50,190 nucleotides of DNA from NCBI GenBank assembly GCA_002796125.1, contig PCWA01000084.1, positions 88,045-138,234 of the forward strand, in the 5' to 3' direction. Source of the stretch: Candidatus Ghiorseimicrobium undicola (GTDB lineage: Bacteria > Omnitrophota > Gorgyraeia > Ghiorseimicrobiales > Ghiorseimicrobiaceae). Under the pieces are notes generated by a model. It saw nothing but the letters and a program-made list of their open reading frames with translations. It had not been told where the DNA came from and did not search any database. The translations under genes were made by a program, and so were the position numbers. Below, piece after piece: positions 34,573 to 42,172 of this stretch (positions are counted from its first letter, which is position 1; each line of letters opens with the position of its first letter).

Positions 34573-35199
34573 CTATTTTTTTGTGACAATTACTTCGTCA
34601 ATCAAGCCGTACTTTTTCGCCTCTTCGCTGGACATGAAATAATCGCGATCGGAATCTTTTTTAATTTTTTCTTGCGTCTGCCCAGTATGTTTAGCCAGAA
34701 TTTCTTCTATTTTTTCCCTCAAGCGGAGTATTTCATTAGCCTGAATAGATATATCAGCGGCTGCTCCCTGCACCCCGCCCCAAGGCTGATGTATCATTAT
34801 ACGTGAATTCGTAAGGGCATAACGTTTTCCCTTTGTCCCGGCGGCAAGTAAAAGCGCTCCCATGCTTGCGGCCTGGCCTACACAATAAGTAGAAACCGGC
34901 GCTTTCACAAATTGCATAGTATCGTATATCGCAAGCCCGGCGGTAACCGAACCTCCCGGAGAATTAACATAAAGATTAATCTCGCGATTAACATCTTCCA
35001 TCTGTAAAAATAACATCTGGGCTATTATCAAATTTGCGACATTGTCATCAATAGGCGTGCCTATAAATATAATGCGGTCTTTAAGTAGGCGGGAATATAT
35101 ATCATATGCCCTTTCAAAACCGCGGCTGGTCTGCTCAACCACCATGGGGACCAATACCTGCCCTGCTTCCGGATTACGAAACTGTGAATTTGTTTGCAT
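34573..35199 (-). CDS. clpP: ATP-dependent Clp protease proteolytic subunit
   Basis: Serine protease that forms the 14-mer barrel. I start at the ATG at 35199, which has a GGAGG ribosome binding site; ORF-extending codons at 35211 and 35238 lie in or before that site. The 208 residues have the triad S112 ([10 protein letters not shown]), H137 (IMIHQPWGG) and D186 (SDRDYFMS). It follows tig, as in many bacteria, but clpX is not downstream; an aminotransferase is. Confidence 0.97.
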   Translation of the reverse strand: MQTNSQFRNPEAGQVLVPMVVEQTSRGFERAYDIYSRLLKDRIIFIGTPIDDNVANLIIAQMLFLQMEDVNREINLYVNSPGGSVTAGLAIYDTMQFVKAPVSTYCVGQAASMGALLLAAGTKGKRYALTNSRIMIHQPWGGVQGAAADISIQANEILRLREKIEEILAKHTGQTQEKIKKDSDRDYFMSSEEAKKYGLIDEVIVTKK

Positions 35200-35221
35200 A
35201 TTTACCTCCATTTTATCTTCT

Positions 35222-35322
35222 GCTCCTCGCTTAAGCAATGGGGAAATTATCGGAGAGAATTTCCCTATTGAGCTCCGGAGTAAGTTCAGACATATAACTT
35301 ATGTTCGCCTAGGCTCCCGTCC
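35222..35322 (-). repeat. Modular palindromic repeat, copy D (module 2 type)
   Basis: CTCCTCGCTTAAGCA at 35224-35238 is identical to module 2 of copy B. It is followed by GGGGAAATT...AATTTCCC, an imperfect complement of the outer sequence (ATTGAGCTCCGGAG), then TAAGTTCAGACATATAACTTATG, which itself can pair. It fills the gap between tig and the clpP leader. The clpP ribosome binding site is intact. Confidence 0.65.
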
Positions 35323-36201
35323 TCACTTATCCGTCCAGTTGGCTTCTTTAAATAAAAATTCCAATGTCTTTGCGGTGCCGCTTTTTTCATCAATAGTAAT
35401 ATTTTCCAATTGCGCGATTTTATCCAGGATAAAATAAATTTTAAGGTCTTTCATAACCGCTTCGCGCAACGCCTTCTCGGCGTCTTTTTTGCGCTTATCT
35501 ATATCTTCTTTGGTTAAACCCTGGCGCCTTAACTGATAATCCAGCATATTGAGCCGTTCTTTATATTCGTTCTCAAGTACCGACTGCGGCAGGTCCAGCT
35601 CAGCGTTGGAGATAAGAAATTCTATTACTTGCGATTCATGCTGACGCCTGGCATTCTCCGAATAGCTGACAAACAATTGATTTCTTACCAGTTCCTTAAG
35701 GTTAGAAAGCGATGGATAACCAATACTCTTGGCAAAATTATCGTCAAGAATATCCGCCTTTTTTTCTTTCTTTATATTTTCCAGGGCCTCATTGACCTTT
35801 TCATCGCTGAGCTCAATCTGCGCTCTTTTAATTTTTATGCCTTTATATTTCTTTATATTCACTTCCGGCCTTACCTCAACCACCGCCTTAAAGGAGAATC
35901 CGTCATTCTTTAAATTGATATCGCTGATTACCGGATGATTGATTACTGAAATTTTTTCTTTGTCTATTGCCTGCTTGTATAAATCCTCCACCAGCTCCTG
36001 TATAACGCTGGACTTAGCTGCTTCATTATATTTTTTCTCAATTATATTACGCGGCGCCTTACCGGGCCGGAAGCCGGGAATCTTGGCCTCTTTAGCAATA
36101 TGCGCATAAACTTCATCATATTTCTGCTTTACGGCATCTTTGCCTGTTTCGATATTTAATTCAACTTTTGATTTACCTATTTTTTTTACCTGAATATTCA
36201 C
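35323..36201 (-). CDS. tig: Trigger factor lacking the FKBP (PPIase) domain
   Basis: Ribosome-associated chaperone. At 292 residues it is far shorter than the normal 430. The N-terminal ribosome-binding domain is intact, with the signature IPGFRPGKAPRNIIEKKYN near residue 41. The linker strand (ELSDEKVNEALENIKKEKKA) then runs directly into LDDNFAKSIGYPSLSNLKELVRNQL, which in normal proteins follows the FKBP domain. The C-terminal chaperone arms are present. The start is GTG with AAAGG upstream. It precedes clpP. Confidence 0.92.
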   Translation of the reverse strand: MNIQVKKIGKSKVELNIETGKDAVKQKYDEVYAHIAKEAKIPGFRPGKAPRNIIEKKYNEAAKSSVIQELVEDLYKQAIDKEKISVINHPVISDINLKNDGFSFKAVVEVRPEVNIKKYKGIKIKRAQIELSDEKVNEALENIKKEKKADILDDNFAKSIGYPSLSNLKELVRNQLFVSYSENARRQHESQVIEFLISNAELDLPQSVLENEYKERLNMLDYQLRRQGLTKEDIDKRKKDAEKALREAVMKDLKIYFILDKIAQLENITIDEKSGTAKTLEFLFKEANWTDK

Positions 36202-36220
36202 TTATTTGCCTTTCTTTTAT

Positions 36221-36284
36221 TAGGGACACATCCTATTTTTCTATCCACCCTAGATTAAGTTTTAAAAAATAGGATGTGTCCCTA
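36221..36284. repeat. 20-bp perfect inverted repeat between lptB and tig
   Basis: TAGGGACACATCCTATTTTT (36221-36240) and its exact complement (36265-36284) enclose 24 bases. The right arm ends one base before the lptB stop codon. From memory such GGGACAC-type arms occur at the ends of small REP/IS200-type elements. It contains no ORF, so it may be a REP doublet or a miniature element; a read-through attenuator is an alternative. Confidence 0.8.
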
Positions 36285-36285
36285 T

Positions 36286-37008
36286 TTACATTCTAAACTT
36301 CTCCCCCAAGTATATCTTCTTTGCCTCGGGATTATTAATCAATTCTTCGGCGACACCGCTTATAAGGATACGCCCATCGGCAATCAAGTAAGCCCTATCG
36401 GTTATAGAGAGCGTTTCCCGCACATTGTGATCCGTAAGTAATATACCTATGCCTTTCCTTTTTAATTCTTTTATAATCTGCTGGGCTTCATTAACAACTA
36501 TCGGGTCTATGCCCGAAAATGGCTCATCTAAAAGTATAAAAGAAGGATTAGTAACCAAGGCCCTGGTTATTTCAAGCCGCCTGCGCTCTCCACCCGAAAG
36601 CATATAGGCTTTTTTCTTGGATAAATGCGCTATGTTTAATTCATCTAATAAGTTCTTTAGGCGGACGCTCCTTTCGCGCGGGGATAAATGCAAAGTCTCA
36701 AGAATGCTCATTATATTATCCCGCACCGTAAGTTTTCTAAATATCGATGTATCCTGAGAAAGATATCCGATACCGAAACGCGAACGTTTATGTATGGGAA
36801 AGCGCGTTATGTCTTCCTGATCAAAAATAATCTTGCCTTTGTCAGGAGGGATAAGGCCAACTATCATATAAAAGGTTGTGGTCTTGCCTGCTCCGTTGGG
36901 ACCCAACAACCCCACTATTTCACCGCGTTTTACAGCGATATCCACGCCCTTTACCACGTGGTGGCCGTCATATGATTTTACCAGGCTTCTAGTTTCCAAA
37001 AGATGCAT
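36286..37008 (-). CDS. lptB: LPS export ABC transporter ATPase LptB
   Basis: ATPase that powers LPS transport to the outer membrane. 240 residues with Walker A GLLGPNGAGKTTTFYMI, Q-loop IGYLSQD, signature LSGGERRRLEITRAL, Walker B FILLDEPFSGIDP and switch His LLTDHNVRETL, all in the LptB-specific form. I take the ATG at 37008 with GGAGG five bases upstream; a TTG at 37011 is possible. It overlaps the LptC/LptA gene by about 20 bases. LptF/G membrane subunits are not in the window. Confidence 0.96.
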   Translation of the reverse strand: MHLLETRSLVKSYDGHHVVKGVDIAVKRGEIVGLLGPNGAGKTTTFYMIVGLIPPDKGKIIFDQEDITRFPIHKRSRFGIGYLSQDTSIFRKLTVRDNIMSILETLHLSPRERSVRLKNLLDELNIAHLSKKKAYMLSGGERRRLEITRALVTNPSFILLDEPFSGIDPIVVNEAQQIIKELKRKGIGILLTDHNVRETLSITDRAYLIADGRILISGVAEELINNPEAKKIYLGEKFRM

Positions 37009-37876
37009 CAAGCCCTCCCGAAGAATAAATAACCAGCCGCGGCCTCCCCGTCAAAACAACCTTTTTATCCTTTGCCGTATATATTGCCTCTTGGCTATAA
37101 GTGATGTTTTCTCCGTTTAAAATCTTAACATTCCCGTGCGATTCTACGCGTTCAATGCTTTTGCCTTTCATGTCAAAATGGATTATCATTTTATCAGCCT
37201 GCATTGATCCCTGGGAATGTGTAACTTTAACGTTATTATTAAAAACGGCTATCTGGTTTTCATAATCGACATTTAACGGCCCGTCGCATGTGATGGTAAT
37301 AGGCTCTTTATCTTCGCCCTGCGCCTTATCTTCTTCTTCGGAAGAGAAAGAAAAATCGCTATTTTCTATATCTACTTTCACTTCTTCGTTTAATTTCACT
37401 TTTTTTAAATTCGGCTCCGCTTCTATCCCTTTGCCCACCACTTTAATATTTTGCTTAACTATATCGACATTGTCTTTCGTACTTACCTGCTGGGTCTGCT
37501 GCTGCCAATCTAAGGAGTCGGTAACTAATTTAGCCCCGCTTTCCGTGGTGACCACAACATTATCCTGTAAATGCACACTCCCTTGAGCTTTATTATAGAC
37601 ACCGCTGTCTGCAGTAAGGTTAACATTATCTTCTTCGCCGTACACATTTGCCACGATATCATTAAGCTTGACGGTTTCAGAAAAAATATCGGCGGATTTA
37701 CCCTCTACGTCCCAGGCCCGCTTACCCTTATCGCCGAATCCAGATAACTCAAATTGGAGAATCTGCTGATCAGAATCTGCCTCGAAGTTCTCTTCCTGGC
37801 AAAAACCAACGGCGGGAATAAACAAATACAATCCCAGGTAAAATACTATCAACAGCAATTTAATTATTTTAGTCAT
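36989..37876 (-). CDS. LptC-LptA fusion, periplasmic LPS transport protein
   Basis: 295 residues with an N-terminal signal or anchor (1-25). Residues about 35-175 match LptC (FELSGFGDKGKRAWDVEGKSADIF, then repeated beta strands such as VNLTADSGVYNKAQGSVHLQDNVVV). Residues 190-290 match LptA/OstA (DGPLNVDYENQIAVFNNNVKVTHSQGSMQADKMIIHF, TYSQEAIYTAKDKKVVLTG). Both are beta-jellyroll modules that form the periplasmic bridge. Their joining in one chain simplifies that bridge. It is followed by an overlapping lptB, which supports the assignment. The promoter is so close that the mRNA may be leaderless. Confidence 0.88.
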   Translation of the reverse strand: MTKIIKLLLIVFYLGLYLFIPAVGFCQEENFEADSDQQILQFELSGFGDKGKRAWDVEGKSADIFSETVKLNDIVANVYGEEDNVNLTADSGVYNKAQGSVHLQDNVVVTTESGAKLVTDSLDWQQQTQQVSTKDNVDIVKQNIKVVGKGIEAEPNLKKVKLNEEVKVDIENSDFSFSSEEEDKAQGEDKEPITITCDGPLNVDYENQIAVFNNNVKVTHSQGSMQADKMIIHFDMKGKSIERVESHGNVKILNGENITYSQEAIYTAKDKKVVLTGRPRLVIYSSGGLDASFGN

Positions 37877-37886
37877 ATTTACGCGT

Positions 37887-37915
37887 ATTATACCCTCTTA
37901 AGCATCAAGTTACAA
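37887..37915 (-). promoter_or_regulatory. Putative sigma70 promoter of lptCA
   Basis: TATAAT (37887-37892) lies 17 bases after TTGTAA (37910-37915) on the minus strand. The expected start, about seven bases on, falls some four bases before the ATG at 37876, and no ribosome binding site fits between. The 58-base gap to nadA holds nothing else. Confidence 0.65.
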
Positions 37916-37934
37916 GCGCCAAAAAACTTTAAAA

Positions 37935-38837
37935 CTACATCGAGAGCATCTTTTCTATGGGGCGAATCGCTTTTTTTCTTATATCTTCAGGCACCTTGAC
38001 CTCTTCTTTTAAGTCTTCCAAAGACCAAAGTACTTTTTCCAAATTTATTTTTTTCATATTGGGGCAGACCGCTAATTCCGAAGCGGGATAAAAAGATTTA
38101 CTGGGATTATCGCATTTAAGCCGGTATATTATGCCAACTTCTGTCCCTATAATGAATTCTTTCGCGCTCGAGTCCTTGACATATTTATACATTTTCCCCG
38201 TAGAAAGCACTTCATCCGCCAATAAAATAACTTCTGGGGTGCACTCGGGATGCACCAATACCTTTGCCTGGGGATGAGCGCGGATCTGCCTTATAATGTC
38301 TTCCGGCAATATTTTCACATGCGTAGGGCAATATCCATCCCAGGAAATGAGACGCCTTCCGGTTTTTTTTGAAACATAATCCGCCAGGTACTTATCGGGA
38401 ATGAAAATAATCTCATCTTTATGCTTCAGCTTCAATATCAAATCTACCGCGTTTGTTGATGTGCAGCATATATCAAGCTCGGCTTTTACTGCCGCTGAGG
38501 TGTTTACGTAACCGACTGTCACAGCTTTAGGATGCCTTGCCTTTAATTCTATCAAATCCTCCGGAGTAATCATGTTTGCCATGGGGCAGCCCGCGCGGGC
38601 ATCGGGTATAAGCACCTTTTTGTCGGGACAGAGTATAGAAGCGGTCTCGGCCATAAAATGCACACCGCAAAAAACAACTACTGAAGCAGAGGTAGAGGCG
38701 GCAATACGGCTGAGCTCCAAAGAATCGCCTCTATAATCCGCAACATCCTGCACCTCGGGAAGCTGATAGTTATGCGCCAGTATTATGGCATTTCTATCTT
38801 TTCTTAATTTATTTATCTCTTTTATGATCTTTTTCAT
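37935..38837 (-). CDS. nadA: Quinolinate synthase A
   Basis: [4Fe-4S] enzyme that condenses iminoaspartate and DHAP to quinolinate in NAD synthesis. 300 residues. Signatures are AIILAHNYQLPEVQDVADYRGDS, FCGVHFMAETASILCPDKKVL with the first cluster Cys, TSTNAVDLIL-type region with CCTSTN, HPECTPEV, and FYPASELAVCPNMKKINLEKVLWSLE near the end with the last cluster Cys. It overlaps mnmA by four bases. NadB and NadC are not in the window. Confidence 0.96.
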   Translation of the reverse strand: MKKIIKEINKLRKDRNAIILAHNYQLPEVQDVADYRGDSLELSRIAASTSASVVVFCGVHFMAETASILCPDKKVLIPDARAGCPMANMITPEDLIELKARHPKAVTVGYVNTSAAVKAELDICCTSTNAVDLILKLKHKDEIIFIPDKYLADYVSKKTGRRLISWDGYCPTHVKILPEDIIRQIRAHPQAKVLVHPECTPEVILLADEVLSTGKMYKYVKDSSAKEFIIGTEVGIIYRLKCDNPSKSFYPASELAVCPNMKKINLEKVLWSLEDLKEEVKVPEDIRKKAIRPIEKMLSM

Positions 38838-39958
38838 TTATTAGCTATCACCTCTGAAATAATCCCTCCGCCCAGAACGACACTGCCCCCATAGAAAACA
38901 ACGGACTGTCCCGGGGCCACCGCACGCTGAGGAGAAGTAAATTCTATTCTTACGCTATCACTATTGATAGGTATAAGGCGGGATTTTACTTCCTGATGAT
39001 TATATCTGATTTTGGCGTTTATGGCAATTATTTTTTTGGGCGCCTGAAGGCTTAAAAAATTAACATCTTTTGCTATAAGTCCTTGAGAATAAAGGTAATT
39101 CTCTTCTCCTAAAATAACCGTATTTTTGGCGGCATCTATCTTTATCACGTATAATGGCCTCTTTTGCCCGCTGCAAAGCGCTTTCCGCTGGCCGATAGTA
39201 TAAAAAGCCACTCCTTTATGCCGTCCCAAATGCCTCCCATCAACGTGAAAAAAATCACCCGGCCTTATATCCCTGCCGGAAATTCCGGCAATGAAACCCC
39301 TATAGTCATTATCAGGCACAAAACATATCTCCTGGCTCTCCGCTTTATCCGAAACGGGCAGGTTAAAATCGCGTGCTTTTTGACGCACCTCATCTTTTGT
39401 GTACACGCCCAAAGGAAATAACAGCCTCGACAGAACCTCTCTTTTTACTGCATAGAGAAAATAAGACTGATCTTTTTTATTATCCCTGCCCTTTTTAAGC
39501 AAATACATTCTCCTTTGCCCGCTATATTGAACCTTTGCGTAGTGGCCTGTAGCCAAGTAATCGCAGGATAAGGCGAGCGCTTTTTTAATAAGATGTTCGA
39601 ATTTTAAGAACTGATTGCACCTTACGCATGGATTAGGCGTCCTGCCAGCCAAATATTCGGCGCAAAAATTTTTAATTACTTTATTATAAAGATTGTTTGC
39701 AAAATTAGATACGTAATGCCTTATACCCAATGCCTGCGCCACTCTCCTGGCATCTTCCACTCCTGAGATATCACAGCATGAAGGCCTTTTCTTTTCTTTT
39801 TCGGATAAATTCCCGCCGAAGGAAGACCCAAAGCACATAGTCATGCCTATGACTTCATAGCCCCGTCTTTTAAGCAATGCCGCCCCTACCGCCGAATCCA
39901 CCCCTCCAGACATCGCTACCATTACCCGCTTTTTTTTATTTAAACCATAATTTTTCAT
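38834..39958 (-). CDS. mnmA: tRNA-specific 2-thiouridylase
   Basis: ATP-dependent thiolation of U34 in Lys, Glu and Gln tRNAs. 374 residues with the PP-loop AMSGGVDSAVGAALL at 14-28, the catalytic Cys pair in the TPNPCVRCNQFLKF block and SQEICFV, and KKDQSYFLYA and YTIGQRK, all family signatures. The sulfur comes from a cysteine desulfurase; nifS is two genes upstream. Overlaps nadA and lies one base after birA. Confidence 0.97.
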   Translation of the reverse strand: MKNYGLNKKKRVMVAMSGGVDSAVGAALLKRRGYEVIGMTMCFGSSFGGNLSEKEKKRPSCCDISGVEDARRVAQALGIRHYVSNFANNLYNKVIKNFCAEYLAGRTPNPCVRCNQFLKFEHLIKKALALSCDYLATGHYAKVQYSGQRRMYLLKKGRDNKKDQSYFLYAVKREVLSRLLFPLGVYTKDEVRQKARDFNLPVSDKAESQEICFVPDNDYRGFIAGISGRDIRPGDFFHVDGRHLGRHKGVAFYTIGQRKALCSGQKRPLYVIKIDAAKNTVILGEENYLYSQGLIAKDVNFLSLQAPKKIIAINAKIRYNHQEVKSRLIPINSDSVRIEFTSPQRAVAPGQSVVFYGGSVVLGGGIISEVIANK

Positions 39959-39959
39959 T

Positions 39960-40916
39960 TTAATTTACTTTTATTACGTCTCCCGACAAAACTCTTTCTA
40001 TAAAACCAGAATCCCGCCTTAGAAGCAATGCGCCGTCCATATCTATATCCTGCGCCTCACCCGATACCTCCCTGTTTTGATAATTCAGCTTTATGCGCCG
40101 CCCCAATATGGAAGACGAGGCTTTCCATTTTTCTCTTATGCTATCAAAACCATCATTTATTAAAATCAAATAATTCTTTTCAATAAAACGCAGAATATCT
40201 TTCGTTAATTCCAGACGGCATACACTTTTCTTGCTTTCGGCACTCAAAGAGGTAGCCGCATCAGGCAAAAGAGATCTGATAGAATTTATGTTTACGCCTA
40301 TGCCGATATTAACAAATTTTATCCTATCGGGTTCAGAGTCTATCTCAGTAAGTATTCCGGCTACTTTTTTATTTTCTATCAGTATATCATTGGGCCATTT
40401 TATAAATGCCGATATCCCTGTTTGTGCTTTTATTGCCTCTACTATGCTTACCGCGGCCATTAAAGTCAGCTTAGGTGCTTCCTGGGGGAGAAATTTCGGC
40501 CTTAGCAGCAAAGACATATAAAGGCCTTTTCCTTTAGGAGAAAGCCAGCTTCTGCCAAGACGCCCCCGCCCATTAGTTTGATGTTCGGCAAAAATAACCG
40601 TGCCCTCAGGGGCTGCGTTAAATCCTAAATCAAAAGCCATGTCCATAGTAGAAGTTACTGTTTCGTAATAAAATATATTTTTGCCCACTATTTTTGTTTT
40701 AAGATTATGGGAAACCTCTTCCGGAAGAAGCTTGTCGGGTATGGATAAAAGCTTGTAACCTAAATGCGGCACCGCTTCTATTGAATAGCCGATAGAACGC
40801 AGGTTCGCTATATGTTTCCAGACCGCGGCGCGGGAAATAGATAATTCCCGGCTTATATCTTCACCGGAGACAAAACCATCCTTGGCTCTAAGAAAATCTA
40901 AAATCTGCCTTGCCAT
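39960..40916 (-). CDS. birA: Biotin-protein ligase/biotin operon repressor
   Basis: Bifunctional protein of 318 residues. Residues 1-58 form a winged helix (FVSGEDISRELSISRAAVWKHIANLR), so it can also act as a DNA-binding repressor. The ligase domain has TNGRGRLGRSWLSPKGKGLYMSLLL, the biotin-binding signature, and KWPNDILIENKKVAGILTE with the catalytic lysine; a C-terminal SH3-like domain ends in GALLLRRDSGFIERVLSGDVIKV. It lies between nifS and mnmA. No biotin synthesis gene is in view. Confidence 0.96.
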   Translation of the reverse strand: MARQILDFLRAKDGFVSGEDISRELSISRAAVWKHIANLRSIGYSIEAVPHLGYKLLSIPDKLLPEEVSHNLKTKIVGKNIFYYETVTSTMDMAFDLGFNAAPEGTVIFAEHQTNGRGRLGRSWLSPKGKGLYMSLLLRPKFLPQEAPKLTLMAAVSIVEAIKAQTGISAFIKWPNDILIENKKVAGILTEIDSEPDRIKFVNIGIGVNINSIRSLLPDAATSLSAESKKSVCRLELTKDILRFIEKNYLILINDGFDSIREKWKASSSILGRRIKLNYQNREVSGEAQDIDMDGALLLRRDSGFIERVLSGDVIKVN

Positions 40917-40920
40917 TTTA

Positions 40921-42084
40921 TTATTTTCCTTCGTAGAGAGGAGACATGCGGCGCAATTTATCTACAATGCCTGGCAGGTGTTCCAGAAGATAATCAATAT
41001 GTTCTTTTTTTGTCCAGCGGCCAAGGGTTATGCGTAAAGAACCGTGCGCTAACTCATGAGGCAGGCCTATGGCCAGTAAAACATGCGAAGGTTCAAGGCT
41101 GCTGGAGGTACAAGCCGAGCCTGTGGAAGCGGCTATGCCCAGCATATCTAAATTCAAAAGAATAGATTCGCCTTCGATATAGGCAAAGGTAAAATTTATA
41201 TTATTGGGCAGCCTTTTAGCAGCGTGGCCGTTTAAATATGAATCGCTTATTTTTTCGGGTATTTCTTTTATCAGCCTGTCGCGAAGAGAAGCTTGGAATC
41301 TTCCCTCCTCATCCATTTTTTGACGGCAAAGCTCCACCGCTTTGCCTAAGCCGACGATACCGGCAACATTAGAAGTAGAAGCACGCCTGCCGCGTTCCTG
41401 GTCTCCGCCGTGAAGATACGGGGATATCTTTGTGCCTTTGCGTATATATAAAGCGCCTACGCCCTTTGGGCCGTAAAACTTATGTGCCGAAAGAGACAAT
41501 AAATCCACACCCAGCTCGTTGACATCAACCGGTATATGCCCAACACTCTGGACAGCGTCGGTATGCATACATATTTTATATTCCTTGGCAATTTTTGAAA
41601 TCTCCGGCACAGATTCAACGGTGCCTATCTCATTATTTGCATGCATTATGCTGATAAGAATGGTTTCTTTGGTTACTGCGCTTTTTACATCTTCAGGATT
41701 TACCAGCCCTGCCTTGTCGACAGGTAAATAGGTAACCTTATAACCCTGCTTTTCTAAAAATTTGGCCGGCTCGATCACGGCGTGATGCTCTACTTGTGAA
41801 GTTATAATGTGATTACCTTTGGTTTTTAAAGCATGTGCTATCCCGAATATAGCGGTGTTATTTGACTCTGTGCCGCCTGAAGTAAATACGATTTCATCTG
41901 TTCTGGCGCCCAAAAAATCAGCCAGAATCTGCCGCGCGTCCTCCATTCCTTTACGCGCTTGCTGACCAAAGGCATGTATGCTTGAGGCATTGCCGAAGAT
42001 ATCCGTAAAATACGGCTTCATTGCTTCAACAACCTGCGGGTCAGTCGGCGTAGTCGCCGCATAATCTAAATATATTTTTTCCAT
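40921..42084 (-). CDS. nifS: Cysteine desulfurase, IscS/NifS type
   Basis: PLP enzyme that takes sulfur from cysteine for Fe-S clusters and thiolation. I start at 42084 (MEKIYLDYAATTP), where the family begins; an upstream codon at 42126 lies in a repeat. 387 residues. The PLP lysine is in SLSAHKFYGPKGVGALYI, the His in EHHAVIEPAKFLE, and the mobile catalytic Cys in TGSACTSSSLEPSHVLLA. No iscU or iscR is nearby; birA, mnmA and nadA follow and larE precedes. A TATAAT six bases upstream of the ATG hints at a leaderless transcript, with a poor -35. Confidence 0.95.
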   Translation of the reverse strand: MEKIYLDYAATTPTDPQVVEAMKPYFTDIFGNASSIHAFGQQARKGMEDARQILADFLGARTDEIVFTSGGTESNNTAIFGIAHALKTKGNHIITSQVEHHAVIEPAKFLEKQGYKVTYLPVDKAGLVNPEDVKSAVTKETILISIMHANNEIGTVESVPEISKIAKEYKICMHTDAVQSVGHIPVDVNELGVDLLSLSAHKFYGPKGVGALYIRKGTKISPYLHGGDQERGRRASTSNVAGIVGLGKAVELCRQKMDEEGRFQASLRDRLIKEIPEKISDSYLNGHAAKRLPNNINFTFAYIEGESILLNLDMLGIAASTGSACTSSSLEPSHVLLAIGLPHELAHGSLRITLGRWTKKEHIDYLLEHLPGIVDKLRRMSPLYEGK

Positions 42085-42094
42085 GATTAAATTA

Positions 42095-42172
42095 TAGGGC
42101 ACCGGCACACCAGAGCATAAGCGCACCAGTTAAAAAATTCTACTGGTGCTCTGGTGGCTGGTATTCTGGTGC
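42095..42172. repeat. CACCAG-rich inverted repeat between larE and nifS
   Basis: CACCAGAGCA (42108-42117) and CACCAGT (42124-42130), separated by six bases, together complement ACTGGTGCTCTGGTG (42142-42156). CACCAG/CTGGTG units continue outward on both sides to 42100 and 42171. The element abuts the larE stop and approaches the nifS start. Confidence 0.65.
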
